DNA of 64,000 bases from Micromonospora sp. MP36 (GCF_008119785.1 NZ_VSFA01000033.1:1-64000); one strand, 5' to 3'; positions 40,799 through 52,143 are shown, counted from the first letter of the stretch. Numbers and translations are program-made. The notes: generated by a model from the sequence alone, not told the origin.

Positions 40799-42895
40799 TC
40801 AGAGGCTCGCGCACTGGCCGCTCTTCGGGCCCTCCACGGAGTTGCTCAGCCCGAGGTTGACCGGTGCCTGGGTGTTGCCGCCGCAGCTCAGCGGGCCGGT
40901 CACGGTGTTGGCCGCCACCAGGGGCGCCTCGCCGCGGTTGCCCGACACCTCGACCGGGCCGGTGACCTTGGTGTCGACGACCACCACCGGGCCGTCGGTC
41001 TGGGTGACCCGGACCGGACCCGCCACGGCGGTGTCGGTCAGGAAGACCCCGGCCGCGCCGCTGGCGTCCACCGGGCCGGTGATCGACGAGCCGGTCGCGA
41101 TCAGCGTCCCGCCCGGCCGGACCCGGACCGGGCCGGTCACCGTGGCGTCCCGCAGGCAGGCCACCCCGGAGACCACCAGCTGGCCGCTGTGCTTGCCGGT
41201 CAGGGTCGGGTACACCCGCTCGCCGTCCACCAGCTTCTCCACCGCCTGCCCGTCGAGCAGCAGCGGGATCAGCCCCCGCTCCGGCTGGGCCAGCGGGACC
41301 ACGTACCCGTCGGCGACCTTGACCACCTTGTGGCCGTGCGCGGCGAGGCGCTGGGCCACGGTGGTGCGCTGGCCGGCCGGACCGTCGGTGCGCTCCCCGT
41401 GGTACTGCTCCTCGGTGAGCTTGTACGCGCATGGCACGTTGTCGAGGATCTGGCCGTCGCGCGGCGCGTCGAGCGGCGGCGGGGCCTCACCCGGGTGCGG
41501 CGCCGGGTGCGCCGGGATCGGGCGGGAACCCCGGAAGACGATCCGGCCGGTGTTCGAGACCTGGAAGGTGATCGCGTCGGCCCGCGCCGTGGTGATCTCC
41601 TTCAGGTTCGCCCGGTGGTAGTCGAGGAACTGGTTGAAGGTCCACATCGCGGAGTAGGTCTTGCGGCGCCGGTTGTTCGCCGTGTTGCCCTCGTCCGGCC
41701 GGGTGGTGCCGCCGGAGCTGCGCAGCTCGAGCAGGGAGTTGACGACGTTCTTGAGGCCCAGCGTGTTGCGCAGGATCGTCTCCTCGCTCAGGCCCACGTT
41801 GCCGCCGCCGTTACACCCGTACGGGCACGGCCACCAGCCGTCCTTGGCGCCCTGGGTGTACATGTGGCCCTCGATCATGTGCTGCGACTCGTCGAAGATC
41901 GACTGGGGCACGTTCTGGTGCCGCGGCGGCAGCATCGGCAGGTCGCCGGCGCTGGAGTTGCCGAACTCGTGCCCGTCGTAGCCGGCGATCGGGCGGTACT
42001 GGCGCAGCATGTTGACCAGCGCGAACGTCTCCGGCTGGCGGATCAGCGAGTAGTCGCGGTTCAGGTCCTGCCCGGTGGAGTTGCCCCGGGTGTTCGCCGC
42101 CCGGCCGTCGCCGTTGATGGTCGGGACGATGAGGACGGTGGTGTGCGACAGCAGGTCGATCGTCCGGGCGTCGTTGCTGAAGGCCAGCTTCCGCGCCATG
42201 ATCAGGCAGCCCTCACGGTCGCCGGGCTCGTTGCCGTGCACGTTGCAGTTGACCATCAGCGGCGAGGTGGCCGCCACCGCCTCCGGGGTGGCCGGCGGCG
42301 TGGGGTAGCCGATGACGAACATGTTGATCGGCCGGCCGAGGGCGGTCTTGCCGATCTCGGTCACCCGGACGCGGTCGCTCAGCTCGTCGATCGCCGCGGT
42401 GTAGGCGTACTCGTTGACGTCGCTGGTGTACTGCGCCGCGAGCGTGGTCTCCCACTGGGTCCGCAGGTTTTCGCCCGGCACGTTCGGGTCGCCCCACGGC
42501 GCCGAGGTGGTGCCGGCCACCGGCGCCGAGTACGGCTGCGCTTCGGTCCCGAAGCGGGCGCGTACCCGCCACTGGAACCGGGTGCCCGGGTTGAACCCCG
42601 CGTCGGCGAAGGTCGGCGAGGAATTGTTGATCTGGCGGTTCGGCCGCCACACGCCGGTGACCACGGCGGGGCCGGTGGCCGTGTCGTCAGCGGCGACCGG
42701 GGTGCGCTCGATCTGGTAGTCGGTGGCGCCCTCGACCGGCGTCCAGGCGAGGGTGGCGTAGCCGTCGCCCTGCGCGACGGTGAGGCCTTGAACCTGGTTG
42801 GGTTCGGCGGCATATGCGGGCGTGGGCCCGGTGATCGCCGCGAGGCTCGCGGCGAGCAGGACGGAGAGAATCGCCGTCGTCCGTCTGTCTCTCAT
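40799..42895 (-). CDS. Secreted M14 peptidase with FN3 and beta-helix-like tail
   Basis: 698 residues from ATG 42895, the best signal-peptide start (MRDRRTTAILSVLLAASLAA, cleavage near AYAAEP). Domains: fibronectin III (about 32-130), M14 carboxypeptidase (about 150-480; NCNVHGNEPGDREG with His-x-x-Glu, QDLNRDYSLIRQPET, AGYDGHEFG), then a C-terminal segment of about 120 residues with repeated VTGPV/ITGPV units, likely a right-handed beta-helix. It is the second secreted M14 gene of the cluster. Direct repeats upstream (42979-42995) suggest control by the neighbouring response regulator. Confidence 0.9.
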   Translation of the reverse strand: MRDRRTTAILSVLLAASLAAITGPTPAYAAEPNQVQGLTVAQGDGYATLAWTPVEGATDYQIERTPVAADDTATGPAVVTGVWRPNRQINNSSPTFADAGFNPGTRFQWRVRARFGTEAQPYSAPVAGTTSAPWGDPNVPGENLRTQWETTLAAQYTSDVNEYAYTAAIDELSDRVRVTEIGKTALGRPINMFVIGYPTPPATPEAVAATSPLMVNCNVHGNEPGDREGCLIMARKLAFSNDARTIDLLSHTTVLIVPTINGDGRAANTRGNSTGQDLNRDYSLIRQPETFALVNMLRQYRPIAGYDGHEFGNSSAGDLPMLPPRHQNVPQSIFDESQHMIEGHMYTQGAKDGWWPCPYGCNGGGNVGLSEETILRNTLGLKNVVNSLLELRSSGGTTRPDEGNTANNRRRKTYSAMWTFNQFLDYHRANLKEITTARADAITFQVSNTGRIVFRGSRPIPAHPAPHPGEAPPPLDAPRDGQILDNVPCAYKLTEEQYHGERTDGPAGQRTTVAQRLAAHGHKVVKVADGYVVPLAQPERGLIPLLLDGQAVEKLVDGERVYPTLTGKHSGQLVVSGVACLRDATVTGPVRVRPGGTLIATGSSITGPVDASGAAGVFLTDTAVAGPVRVTQTDGPVVVVDTKVTGPVEVSGNRGEAPLVAANTVTGPLSCGGNTQAPVNLGLSNSVEGPKSGQCASL

Positions 42896-42978
42896 GGAAG
42901 CTCCAGAACAGGTGGGATGACACGGTCGGCACAGCACACGCCAACCACGCCGGTCGCGGTAGACGGCGCGGGAATTCT

Positions 42979-42995
42979 TGAGGATGATCTGAGGA
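42979..42995. promoter_or_regulatory. Direct repeat, likely response-regulator binding site
   Basis: TGAGGA occurs at 42979-42984 and 42990-42995, an 11-bp period typical of sites for OmpR/PhoB-type regulators. It lies between the regulator stop (43005) and the M14 start (42895), about 85-100 bases before the latter. Confidence 0.45.
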
Positions 42996-43004
42996 ATGGT
43001 CGAG

Positions 43005-43661
43005 CTAACCTGACCGGAGCCGGTAGCCCACTCCCCGGACGGTCTCCACCAGGCCGGCGTCGTCGAGCTTGCCGCGCAGGGCCGCGACGTGGACGTCGAG
43101 GGTGTGTCCGGAGTTCCAGGTGGTCTGCCAGACGTCCATCAGCAGCCGGTCCCGGGGCACCACCGTGCCCGCCTGCCGGGCCAGCGCCATCAGTAGCTCG
43201 AACTCCTTGCGGGTCAGGCTGACCTCCCGGTCGGAGAGCCAGACCCGCCGGGCGTTCAGGTCGACCCGCAGGTCGCCCACCTCCAGCGTCGTCTCCACCC
43301 GGGTGGCGCGGGCCGTCCGGCGCATCACCGCCTCGATCCGGGCCTGCAGCTCCGCCATCGAGAACGGCTTCACGACGTAGTCGTCGGCACCCGCCCGCAG
43401 CCCCGCCACCCGGTCCCGCTCCTCGGAGCGGGCGGTCACTGCGATGAGGGCGACGTCCTCGTTGCGCCGGCGGATCTGCCGGCACAACTCCAGGCCGTCG
43501 CGGTCGGGCAGGTTGAGGTCGAGCAGGATGAGATCGACCGGCCCGGCCGCGGCGGCTTCCGCCGCGGTGGTGGCCGTGATGACCGTGTAACCCCGCCGGC
43601 GCAGCGCCGCGGCCAGCGCGGACGCGACTCGCAGGTCGTCTTCGACCAGAAGCACCCGCAC
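43005..43661 (-). CDS. Orphan OmpR-family response regulator
   Basis: 218 residues from GTG 43661, with GAGGAG upstream. Receiver: VRVLLVEDDLRVASALAAAL, DLILLDLNLPDRDG with the phospho-aspartate, VALIAVTARS and YVVKPFSMAEL. DNA-binding winged helix: VSLTRKEFELLMALARQAGT and LDVHVAALRGKLDD. No histidine kinase is encoded nearby, so its kinase is elsewhere. It is upstream of, and on the same strand as, the M14-fasciclin-M14 cluster, which it probably regulates. Confidence 0.92.
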   Translation of the reverse strand: MRVLLVEDDLRVASALAAALRRRGYTVITATTAAEAAAAGPVDLILLDLNLPDRDGLELCRQIRRRNEDVALIAVTARSEERDRVAGLRAGADDYVVKPFSMAELQARIEAVMRRTARATRVETTLEVGDLRVDLNARRVWLSDREVSLTRKEFELLMALARQAGTVVPRDRLLMDVWQTTWNSGHTLDVHVAALRGKLDDAGLVETVRGVGYRLRSG

Positions 43662-43793
43662 CGCGTCTCCTCGGACCTCGTCCCGACAGGTCCACGCGAG
43701 TCTGTCCGATGGGCACCGGCCGTGACCAGCCCGGACGGAAGATCGTGACCGCATGATGACGTGCCTCGACCCATCCCGGTGATCCTCGCCGTC

Positions 43794-43820
43794 GGGCGGG
43801 CGACCCACGGTCGCCCGCCC
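43794..43820 (-). terminator. 11-bp hairpin after the GT4 gene
   Basis: GGGCGGGCGAC pairs perfectly with GTCGCCCGCCC around a 5-base loop, 13 bases beyond the stop of the minus-strand glycosyltransferase gene at 43833. Confidence 0.75.
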
Positions 43821-43832
43821 ACGGGGTACGCC

Positions 43833-45230
43833 TCAGCGCAGCCCGGCGGCGGCCAGCAGGTTGCCGTCCGGCAGCGGCGGCAGCGCCCGGCCGCGGGCCA
43901 TCCGCTGCTCGGCCCGTTCGGCGGTGAACGCGGCGTCGCCCGCGATGGCGGCCGCGTACGTGGCGGCGGTGCGGGACGCGATGGCCGACCAGCCGTACTG
44001 CTCGTGGACCATGGCGCGGGCGCGGCGGGCGAGGGCCCGGGCGTGCTCCGGGTCGGCGAGCAGCGCGTGCACCGCCTCGGTCAGCCCGTCCGGGTCCTGC
44101 GGGGCGAAGGTCATCCCGGTCACGCCCGGTTCGACGATCTCGGCCAGCCCGCCGGTCCGCGACACCGCGAGGGGCGCGCCGGCCGCCGCCCCCTCCAGCG
44201 CGACCATGCCGAACGGCTCGTAGATGCTCGGCACCGCGAAGCAGTCCGCGGCGGCCATCACCGCGGGCAGGTCGGCGCCGCCGAGGAAGCCCGGCATGCT
44301 CACCGTGTCACCCAGGTCGAGCCGCTGCACCTCGGCCGCCAGGGTGGCCCGGTAGGGCCCGTCGCCGACGATGACCGCGCGGAGCCCGGGGTGCCGCTCG
44401 CGCAGCCGGGGCAGCCCCGCGAGCAGGTGCTGCACCCCCTTCTCGTAGACCAGCCGGCCGGCGAAGGTGACCAGGGGGCCGTCCCCGGCGAAGCGGGCCC
44501 GGGCGGCGGCGACCGCGGCCGCCGGAACGTGCCAGCGGTGCGGCTCGACGCCGTTGGGCACCACGTCGACCCGCCCGGTCGGCACGCCGAACAGGGTGCC
44601 CACCTCGTCGCGCATGTAGCCGGAGCAGACGATCACCCGGCCCGATTCGGCGGCCAGCCAGTGCTCGACACCGTGGATGGTGCGGTTCATCTCCTCGGGC
44701 AGCCAGCCCTGGTGCCGGCCGGCCTCGGTGGCGTGGATGGTGGTGACCAGGGGTACGTCGAGGTGCTCGGCCAGGGTCATCGCGGTGTGTGCGACGAGCC
44801 AGTCGTGGGCGTGGATGACGTCGTATCCGCCGGATTCGGTGGCGCGCAGCGCGGTGCGGGTGAGGGTGTGGTTGAACGCCATGGTCCAGGCCAGCAGGGA
44901 GTTGGTGGCGAGGGGGAAGGTGACGGGGTCTTCGGCGGCGCGCAGGATCCGTACGCCGTCGGCGTACTCCTCCAGGGGTGCGCCTTCGGCGTGGCGGGTG
45001 ACGACGGTGACCTCGTGGCCGGCGGCGGCCAGGGCGATCGAGAGGGCGTGCACGTGGCGGCCGAGGCCACCGACCAGCACGGGCGGATACTCCCACGACA
45101 GCATCAGGATGCGGCGGGTCCGGGGCGGGACGCCGGGCTGCGGCGGGATGGTGGGGCGGGCGGTGCGGGTGGGTAGGTGGGTCCGGTCCGTCGCGGTGGC
45201 GGGCTGCTCGCCGACCCGCAGGATGGTCAC
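43833..45230 (-). CDS. Glycosyltransferase family 4, glycogen-synthase-like
   Basis: 465 residues from GTG 45230 (GGAG at good distance). GT-B fold: ILMLSWEYPPVLVGGLGRHV, VIHAHDWLVAHTAMTLA and VVPNGVEPHRW in the N-terminal half; TFAGRLVYEKGVQHLLAGLP, AVIVGDGPYRATL and EPFGMVALEGAAAGAPLAVS with the conserved E-x7-E in the C-terminal half. The group includes actinobacterial glycogen and maltose-1-phosphate synthases (GlgA/GlgM). The divergent neighbour glgX and the tre genes support a role in alpha-glucan metabolism, but sugar donor and acceptor are not certain. Confidence 0.88.
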   Translation of the reverse strand: MTILRVGEQPATATDRTHLPTRTARPTIPPQPGVPPRTRRILMLSWEYPPVLVGGLGRHVHALSIALAAAGHEVTVVTRHAEGAPLEEYADGVRILRAAEDPVTFPLATNSLLAWTMAFNHTLTRTALRATESGGYDVIHAHDWLVAHTAMTLAEHLDVPLVTTIHATEAGRHQGWLPEEMNRTIHGVEHWLAAESGRVIVCSGYMRDEVGTLFGVPTGRVDVVPNGVEPHRWHVPAAAVAAARARFAGDGPLVTFAGRLVYEKGVQHLLAGLPRLRERHPGLRAVIVGDGPYRATLAAEVQRLDLGDTVSMPGFLGGADLPAVMAAADCFAVPSIYEPFGMVALEGAAAGAPLAVSRTGGLAEIVEPGVTGMTFAPQDPDGLTEAVHALLADPEHARALARRARAMVHEQYGWSAIASRTAATYAAAIAGDAAFTAERAEQRMARGRALPPLPDGNLLAAAGLR

Positions 45231-45549
45231 ATCAATCTCCGTCCATGCATGCTGGGACGCGCCGGCGGCTCTGGCGGCGTGGAAGCGTGGTGAGGGTGGC
45301 CGAGAGGCCGAGTGGACCCGCGCAGGCGCGCACGTCCGCATACCAGGAAAAGGCATCCCGCGCGAAGTCGCACCTCAAAAAGGGCGATCGTGACGGACGA
45401 CACCCGAGGGTTCGGTCGATATCAGGTGGATGGATTTCGGTTACCGTCCGAACGGGTGGGTTGGCGGAACGTGCGAGCGGGCACTAGCGAGGCGCGCATC
45501 GGCGGCCCGCCCGTCCGGTGCGCTCATGATCATGGGCCGAAGGAGCGAC

Positions 45550-47670
<2,121 letters not shown>

Positions 47671-47673
47671 CCC

Positions 47674-47953
47674 GTGCCCGACACCCCTCGATCCGACGGC
47701 ACGACGACGGGGGTGGGGTTCACCTACCGCGTCCAGGTACGCCCCGGCTGCGACCTCGACGCCACCGCCGGCCCTGCGGCAGGCCCGGACCGCCGGCTGG
47801 CGGGACACGGCGCTGTCGATTTCCGTTCATCGTGTTACGGACATGTTCACCGGTCGGGTCTACAGTGGGTCTGAGCTGCTCCTTCATGATCTGTTGAGCA
47901 CCTATCCCGTCGCCCTCCTCGCTCCCACCGACTCTGTGGAGGCCGCCGCATGA
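47674..47953 (+). pseudogene. treY: Collapsed treY (maltooligosyltrehalose synthase), both ends retained
   Basis: The N-terminal part from GTG 47674 reads FTYRVQVRPGCDLDATAG, the start of TreY. About 100 bases on, a different frame reads ARTAGWRDTALSIS, MFTGRVYSGSELLLHDL and STYPVALLAP, the C-terminal end of TreY, and stops at TGA 47951-47953, overlapping the treZ ATG as in intact operons. About 90 of some 750 codons remain and the junction shifts the frame, so the enzyme is lost from this locus by an internal deletion of roughly 2 kb. Confidence 0.82.
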
Positions 47954-49683
47954 CCGAGTTCACGGTGTGGGCGCCCGAAGCCGCCCGGGTCCGGCTGCGC
48001 CTGCCCGGCCGGGCCGACCACGACATGCGCCCCGGCCCCGGCGGCTGGTGGCGGGTCGAGGTGCCCGGCGCCGGACCGGGCACCGACTACGCGTTCCTGC
48101 TCGACGACGACGAGCGGGCCCTGCCCGACCCGCGGTCGGCCTGGCAGCCGGCGGGGGTGCACGGGCCGAGCCGGCGTTACGACCACGCGGCGTTCCACTG
48201 GACCGACCAGAGGTGGACCGGCCGGCAGTTGCCCGGCAGCGTCCTGTACGAGCTGCACGTCGGCACCTTCACCCCGGAGGGCACCTTCGACGCGGCCATC
48301 GGCCGCCTCGACCACCTCGTCGACCTCGGCGTCGACCTGGTCGAGCTGCTGCCGGTCAACGCCTTCGACGGCGAGCACAGCTGGGGCTACGACGGGGTCT
48401 GCTGGTACGCCCCGCACCAGCCGTACGGCGGGCCGGACGGGCTCAAGCGGCTGGTCGACGCCGCCCACGCCAGGGGGCTGGGGGTGATCCTCGACGTCGT
48501 CTACAACCATTTCGGGCCCTCCGGGGCCTATGCGCCGATGTTCGCGCCGTACCTGTCCGGGCAGAGCAACCCCTGGGGCCGCACCGTCAACCTGGACGGG
48601 CCACACTCCGACGGGGTACGCCGCTACATCATCGACAGCGTGCTGATGTGGCTGCGTGACTACCACGTCGACGGCCTGCGGTTGGACGCCGTGCACGCCA
48701 TGCCCGACTCGCGGGGCACCCACTTCCTGGAGGAGTTGGCGGTCGAGGTCGAGTCGCTCTCCACCCACCTGGGTCGGCCGCTGTCGCTGATCGCCGAGTC
48801 CGACCTCAACGACCCGAGGCTGATCATCCCGCGGGAGGCCGGCGGCTACGGCCTGCACGCCCAGTGGAACGACGACGCCCACCACGCCCTGCACACCCTG
48901 CTCACCGGGGAACGGCAGGGCTGCTACGGCGACTTCGGCTCGTTGGAATGCCTGACCGACGTGCTGACCGGGGCGTTCTTCCACGCCGGCACCTGGTCCA
49001 GCTTCCGCAACCGCAGCCACGGGCGTCCGGTCGATCGGCAGCGCACGCCCGGGCACCGGTTCGTGGCGTACCTGCAGAACCACGACCAGATCGGCAACCG
49101 GGCCACCGGCGACCGGATCTCCCAGACGCTCTCGACCGGGCTGCTCCGCGTCGGCGCCACCCTGCTGATGACCGCGCCGTTCACCCCGATGCTGTTCATG
49201 GGCGAGGAGTGGGCGGCGAGCACCCCGTGGCAGTTCTTCACCAGCCACCCGGAGCCGGAGCTGGCCACGGCGGTGGCGGCCGGCCGCCGCCGGGAGTTCG
49301 CCGCCCACGGCTGGCCGGCGGGGGAGGTGCCCGACCCGCAGGACCCGCAGACCTTCGTCCGGTCCCGGCTGGACTGGGCCGAGCTGGACAAGCCCGAGCA
49401 CCGCGAGATGTACGACTTCCACCGGCGGCTGATCGCCCTGCGCAAGAGCCGCCCCGACCTGTCCGACCCGCGGCTGAACCGGGTCGAGGTCCGGCACGGC
49501 GACCAGTTCCTGCTGATGCGCCGGGGCGAGTGCCTGGTGGTGGCGAACCTGGCCGGCAAGCCGCAGCGGATCAACCTGCCCGGGGTGGTCCGCCGGGTGC
49601 TCCTGGCCACGGAGAGCGGGGTCACCGTGATGCGCGACGGCATCGAGCTGCCACCGGAGTCGGCCGCGATCGTCGCCCTCTGA
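47950..49683 (+). CDS. treZ: Maltooligosyltrehalose trehalohydrolase
   Basis: 577 residues. N-terminal CBM48-like domain (EFTVWAPEAARVRLRLPG), then the GH13 barrel: ELHVGTFTPEGTFDAAIGRL, VILDVVYNHFGPSGAYA, DYHVDGLRLDAVHAMPDS with the nucleophile, LIAESDLNDPRL with the acid Glu and YLQNHDQIGNRATGDR. It releases trehalose from maltooligosyltrehalose. ATG 47950 overlaps the stop of the collapsed treY by 4 bases, the remains of translational coupling. Without TreY from another locus it would have no substrate. Confidence 0.95.
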   Translation: MTEFTVWAPEAARVRLRLPGRADHDMRPGPGGWWRVEVPGAGPGTDYAFLLDDDERALPDPRSAWQPAGVHGPSRRYDHAAFHWTDQRWTGRQLPGSVLYELHVGTFTPEGTFDAAIGRLDHLVDLGVDLVELLPVNAFDGEHSWGYDGVCWYAPHQPYGGPDGLKRLVDAAHARGLGVILDVVYNHFGPSGAYAPMFAPYLSGQSNPWGRTVNLDGPHSDGVRRYIIDSVLMWLRDYHVDGLRLDAVHAMPDSRGTHFLEELAVEVESLSTHLGRPLSLIAESDLNDPRLIIPREAGGYGLHAQWNDDAHHALHTLLTGERQGCYGDFGSLECLTDVLTGAFFHAGTWSSFRNRSHGRPVDRQRTPGHRFVAYLQNHDQIGNRATGDRISQTLSTGLLRVGATLLMTAPFTPMLFMGEEWAASTPWQFFTSHPEPELATAVAAGRRREFAAHGWPAGEVPDPQDPQTFVRSRLDWAELDKPEHREMYDFHRRLIALRKSRPDLSDPRLNRVEVRHGDQFLLMRRGECLVVANLAGKPQRINLPGVVRRVLLATESGVTVMRDGIELPPESAAIVAL

Positions 49684-49822
49684 TTCCCGGACCCCCGCGT
49701 GGGTGACATGCGGCAGGTCCCCCTGTCCTCGGCTCGGGACACCCTGACGTGCCGCAATTCGTCGCGGCCCCGGCCGGTCGGCGGGGCGGCCGCAGGCGCG
49801 TCCCGCCGCTAGCGTGTCGGGC

Positions 49823-50398
49823 ATGGCAGAAGCAGGACCACCGGTGTCGCTCGCCGGCATCGCGCACGAGGCCGGCGGCTCCACCGTCCGGCTGCGCCCG
49901 GTCGCCGAGCCCGACCTCGCGATGTTCCGCCGGTTCCTCACCGAGCCGGGGCTGATCGGGTTGGACTGGTCCGGCTTCCGGGACGCGGGCGCTCCGGCCC
50001 GCCGCTACGCCGAGGACGGGTACCTGGGCGAGCGGGACGGCCGGCTGATCGTGCAGGTGGATCCGGAGGAGGCCGCCGCCGGCTTCGTCAGCTACCTGTC
50101 CGGCAGCTACGGCGGACGCGCGCCGTACTGGGAGATCGCCATTGCCCTGCTGCCGGAGTGGCGGGGCCGGGGCATCGGCTGGCGGGCCCAGGCGCTGCTC
50201 TGCGACTACCTGTTCGCGCACAGCCCGGCGCAGCGGATCCAGGCCGGCACCCACCCGGAGAACCTCGCCGAGCAGCGGTCGCTGGAGAAGGCCGGCTTCC
50301 AGTTGGAGGGGGTGGTTCGGGCCTGCGAGTTCCGAGCCGGCGCGTGGCGCGACGGGTACCTCTACAGCCGGCTGCGCGACGATCCGTCCCCGCTCTGA
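49823..50398 (+). CDS. GNAT acetyltransferase
   Basis: 191 residues. ATG 49823 follows a TAGCGT box at 49810-49815 so closely that translation is probably leaderless. GNAT features: VRLRPVAEPDLAMFRRFLTE at the start, EIAIALLPEWRGRGIGWRAQ with the acetyl-CoA loop (RGRGIG), and THPENLAEQRSLEKAGFQLE. It belongs to the RimJ/RimL-like group that acetylates N-termini or aminoglycoside-like amines. Substrate unknown. Monocistronic. Confidence 0.9.
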   Translation: MAEAGPPVSLAGIAHEAGGSTVRLRPVAEPDLAMFRRFLTEPGLIGLDWSGFRDAGAPARRYAEDGYLGERDGRLIVQVDPEEAAAGFVSYLSGSYGGRAPYWEIAIALLPEWRGRGIGWRAQALLCDYLFAHSPAQRIQAGTHPENLAEQRSLEKAGFQLEGVVRACEFRAGAWRDGYLYSRLRDDPSPL

Positions 50399-50664
50399 CC
50401 GCCGCCGGGGGCGGCGAGGGCCGGGAGGGCACGCCGGACCTCGGCGAGGAACACGGGCACGTCCTTCGCGTACGGCGTCGCCCCGCCCAGATTGCCTCCA
50501 GCGCCGCCCGCAGCGGATCGGGCGACGCGGCGGCGGGCAGCGCCGGCAGCGCCATCGCCACCGGCTCGACGGGACCGCTGGTCCGCGGGCGGCTGCCCGA
50601 GGTAGCGGCGTGATCGCGCGGCCGACGCTAGCATCGACGCCCTTGCGGCGTGGGCCCGTAGCGG

Positions 50665-52143
50665 TCAGGGGATCGGCCACTCGTGGACCGGCCGGTTGCT
50701 GTGCATCAGGTCCACGTAGTGGCGGACCACCTCGCGCAGCGCCTCCGGCCGGTCCAGGTGGTCGGCGGACTCCAGCCGGTGCAGCGTCGCCACCTGCCAG
50801 GTCGCGCCGTTACGGCCGGTCAGGCAGCGCTGCTCGATGATGCCGAGCAGCCGGTCCCGCTCGTCCGGGTCGAGCCCCCACCGGTCCAACCCGTGGTACG
50901 CCAGCGGCAGCAGCCGGCGCAGCACCAGCTCGGTCACCGGCAGGTAGCCCAGCCCGGGCCAGAACACCTGGGCGTCGATGCCGTGCCGGCTGCAGGTGGT
51001 GAAGTTCTCCTCGGCGGCGCTGAACGACATCTGCGACCACAGCGGCCGGTCCGACTCGGCGAGCGCCCGGACCAGGCCGAAGTAGAAGGCACCGTTGGCG
51101 ATGGTGTCCAGCACGGTCGGGCCGGCGGGCAGCACGCGGTTCTCCACCCGCAGGTGCGGGCGCCCCTTGAGCACGTCGTAGACCGGGCGGTTCCACCGGT
51201 AGATGGTGCCGTTGTGCAACCGCAGCTCGGCCAGGCCGGGGACGTCGCCGCTGGCCAGGGCCTCGGCCGGGTCCTCCGGGTCGCAGACCGGCAGCAACGC
51301 CGGGAAGTAGCGCACGTTCTCCTCGAACAGGTCGAAGACGCTGGTGATCCACCGCTCGCCGAACCAGACCCGGGGGCGTACCCCCTGGGCCTTGATCTCC
51401 TCGGCGCGGGTGTCGGTGGCCTGCTGGAACAGCGGCACGCGGGTCTCCCGCCACAGCTCCCGGCCGAAGAACAGCGGCGAGTTGGCGCCGAGCGCGACCT
51501 GGACGCCGGCGACCGCCTGGGCGGCGTTCCAGTAGTCGGCGAACTGGGGCGGGCTGACCTGGAGGTGGAACTGGGTGCTGGTGCAGGCGGCCTCCGGGGT
51601 GATGGTGTCCGCGGTGACCACCAGCCGTTCCACGCCGCTGATCGAGATCCGCAGGTCCTCGCCGCGGGCGGCGAAGATCTGCTCGTTCAGCAGCCGGTAG
51701 CGGGGGCTCGCCGAGAGGCTGGCGGCGGTCAGGTGTTCCGGGCGCAGGGTCGGCAGGATGCCGATCATCACCATGTGCGCCCCGACCGTACGGGCCTTCT
51801 CCTCGGCCGCGTTGAGGCTGGCCCGGACGTGCTCCTCGAACTGCGCGGTGCCGGTGCCGCCGAGCCGGCGGGGCGTCACGTTGATCTCCACGTTGAACTG
51901 GCCCAGCTCGGTCTGGAAGCTGGGATCGGCGACCGCCGCCAGCACGTCGGCGTTGCGCATCGTCGGCTGCGAGTCGTCGTCGACCAGGTTGAGCTCGATC
52001 TCCAGCCCGGTCATCGGCCGCTCGACGTCGAAGCGGGACTCCCGCAGCATCTCGGCGAAGACGTCCAGGCAGCGCCGTACCTTTTCCCGGTAGCGGGCCC
52101 GGTCCTCGCGGCTGAAGGTGCGTACGCCGACGTCTTCGCCCAT
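50665..52143 (-). CDS. Glutamate-cysteine ligase-like (GCS2 family) protein
   Basis: 492 residues from ATG 52143. It shows GCS2 features: GLEIELNLVDDDSQP, ELGQFNVEINVTPRRLGG (substrate and metal residues), CTSTQFHLQVSPPQFADYWN, and ARGEDLRISISGVERL. The family (carboxylate-amine ligases) couples an amino acid to a glutamate-like carboxylate with ATP; the relatives include EgtA and GshA, but this long actinobacterial group is functionally uncharacterised. Actinobacteria use mycothiol, so a glutathione role is unlikely. Monocistronic. The 266-base gap downstream (50399-50664) holds a possible frameshifted coding fragment only. Confidence 0.85.
   Translation of the reverse strand: MGEDVGVRTFSREDRARYREKVRRCLDVFAEMLRESRFDVERPMTGLEIELNLVDDDSQPTMRNADVLAAVADPSFQTELGQFNVEINVTPRRLGGTGTAQFEEHVRASLNAAEEKARTVGAHMVMIGILPTLRPEHLTAASLSASPRYRLLNEQIFAARGEDLRISISGVERLVVTADTITPEAACTSTQFHLQVSPPQFADYWNAAQAVAGVQVALGANSPLFFGRELWRETRVPLFQQATDTRAEEIKAQGVRPRVWFGERWITSVFDLFEENVRYFPALLPVCDPEDPAEALASGDVPGLAELRLHNGTIYRWNRPVYDVLKGRPHLRVENRVLPAGPTVLDTIANGAFYFGLVRALAESDRPLWSQMSFSAAEENFTTCSRHGIDAQVFWPGLGYLPVTELVLRRLLPLAYHGLDRWGLDPDERDRLLGIIEQRCLTGRNGATWQVATLHRLESADHLDRPEALREVVRHYVDLMHSNRPVHEWPIP

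Noticed and set aside
45280..45370. A tRNA-Ser-like stretch (GGTGGCCGAGAGGCCGAG) upstream of glgX
   Set aside because: No acceptor stem, anticodon arm or CCA end can be formed around it; the resemblance is limited to a D-arm-like hairpin.
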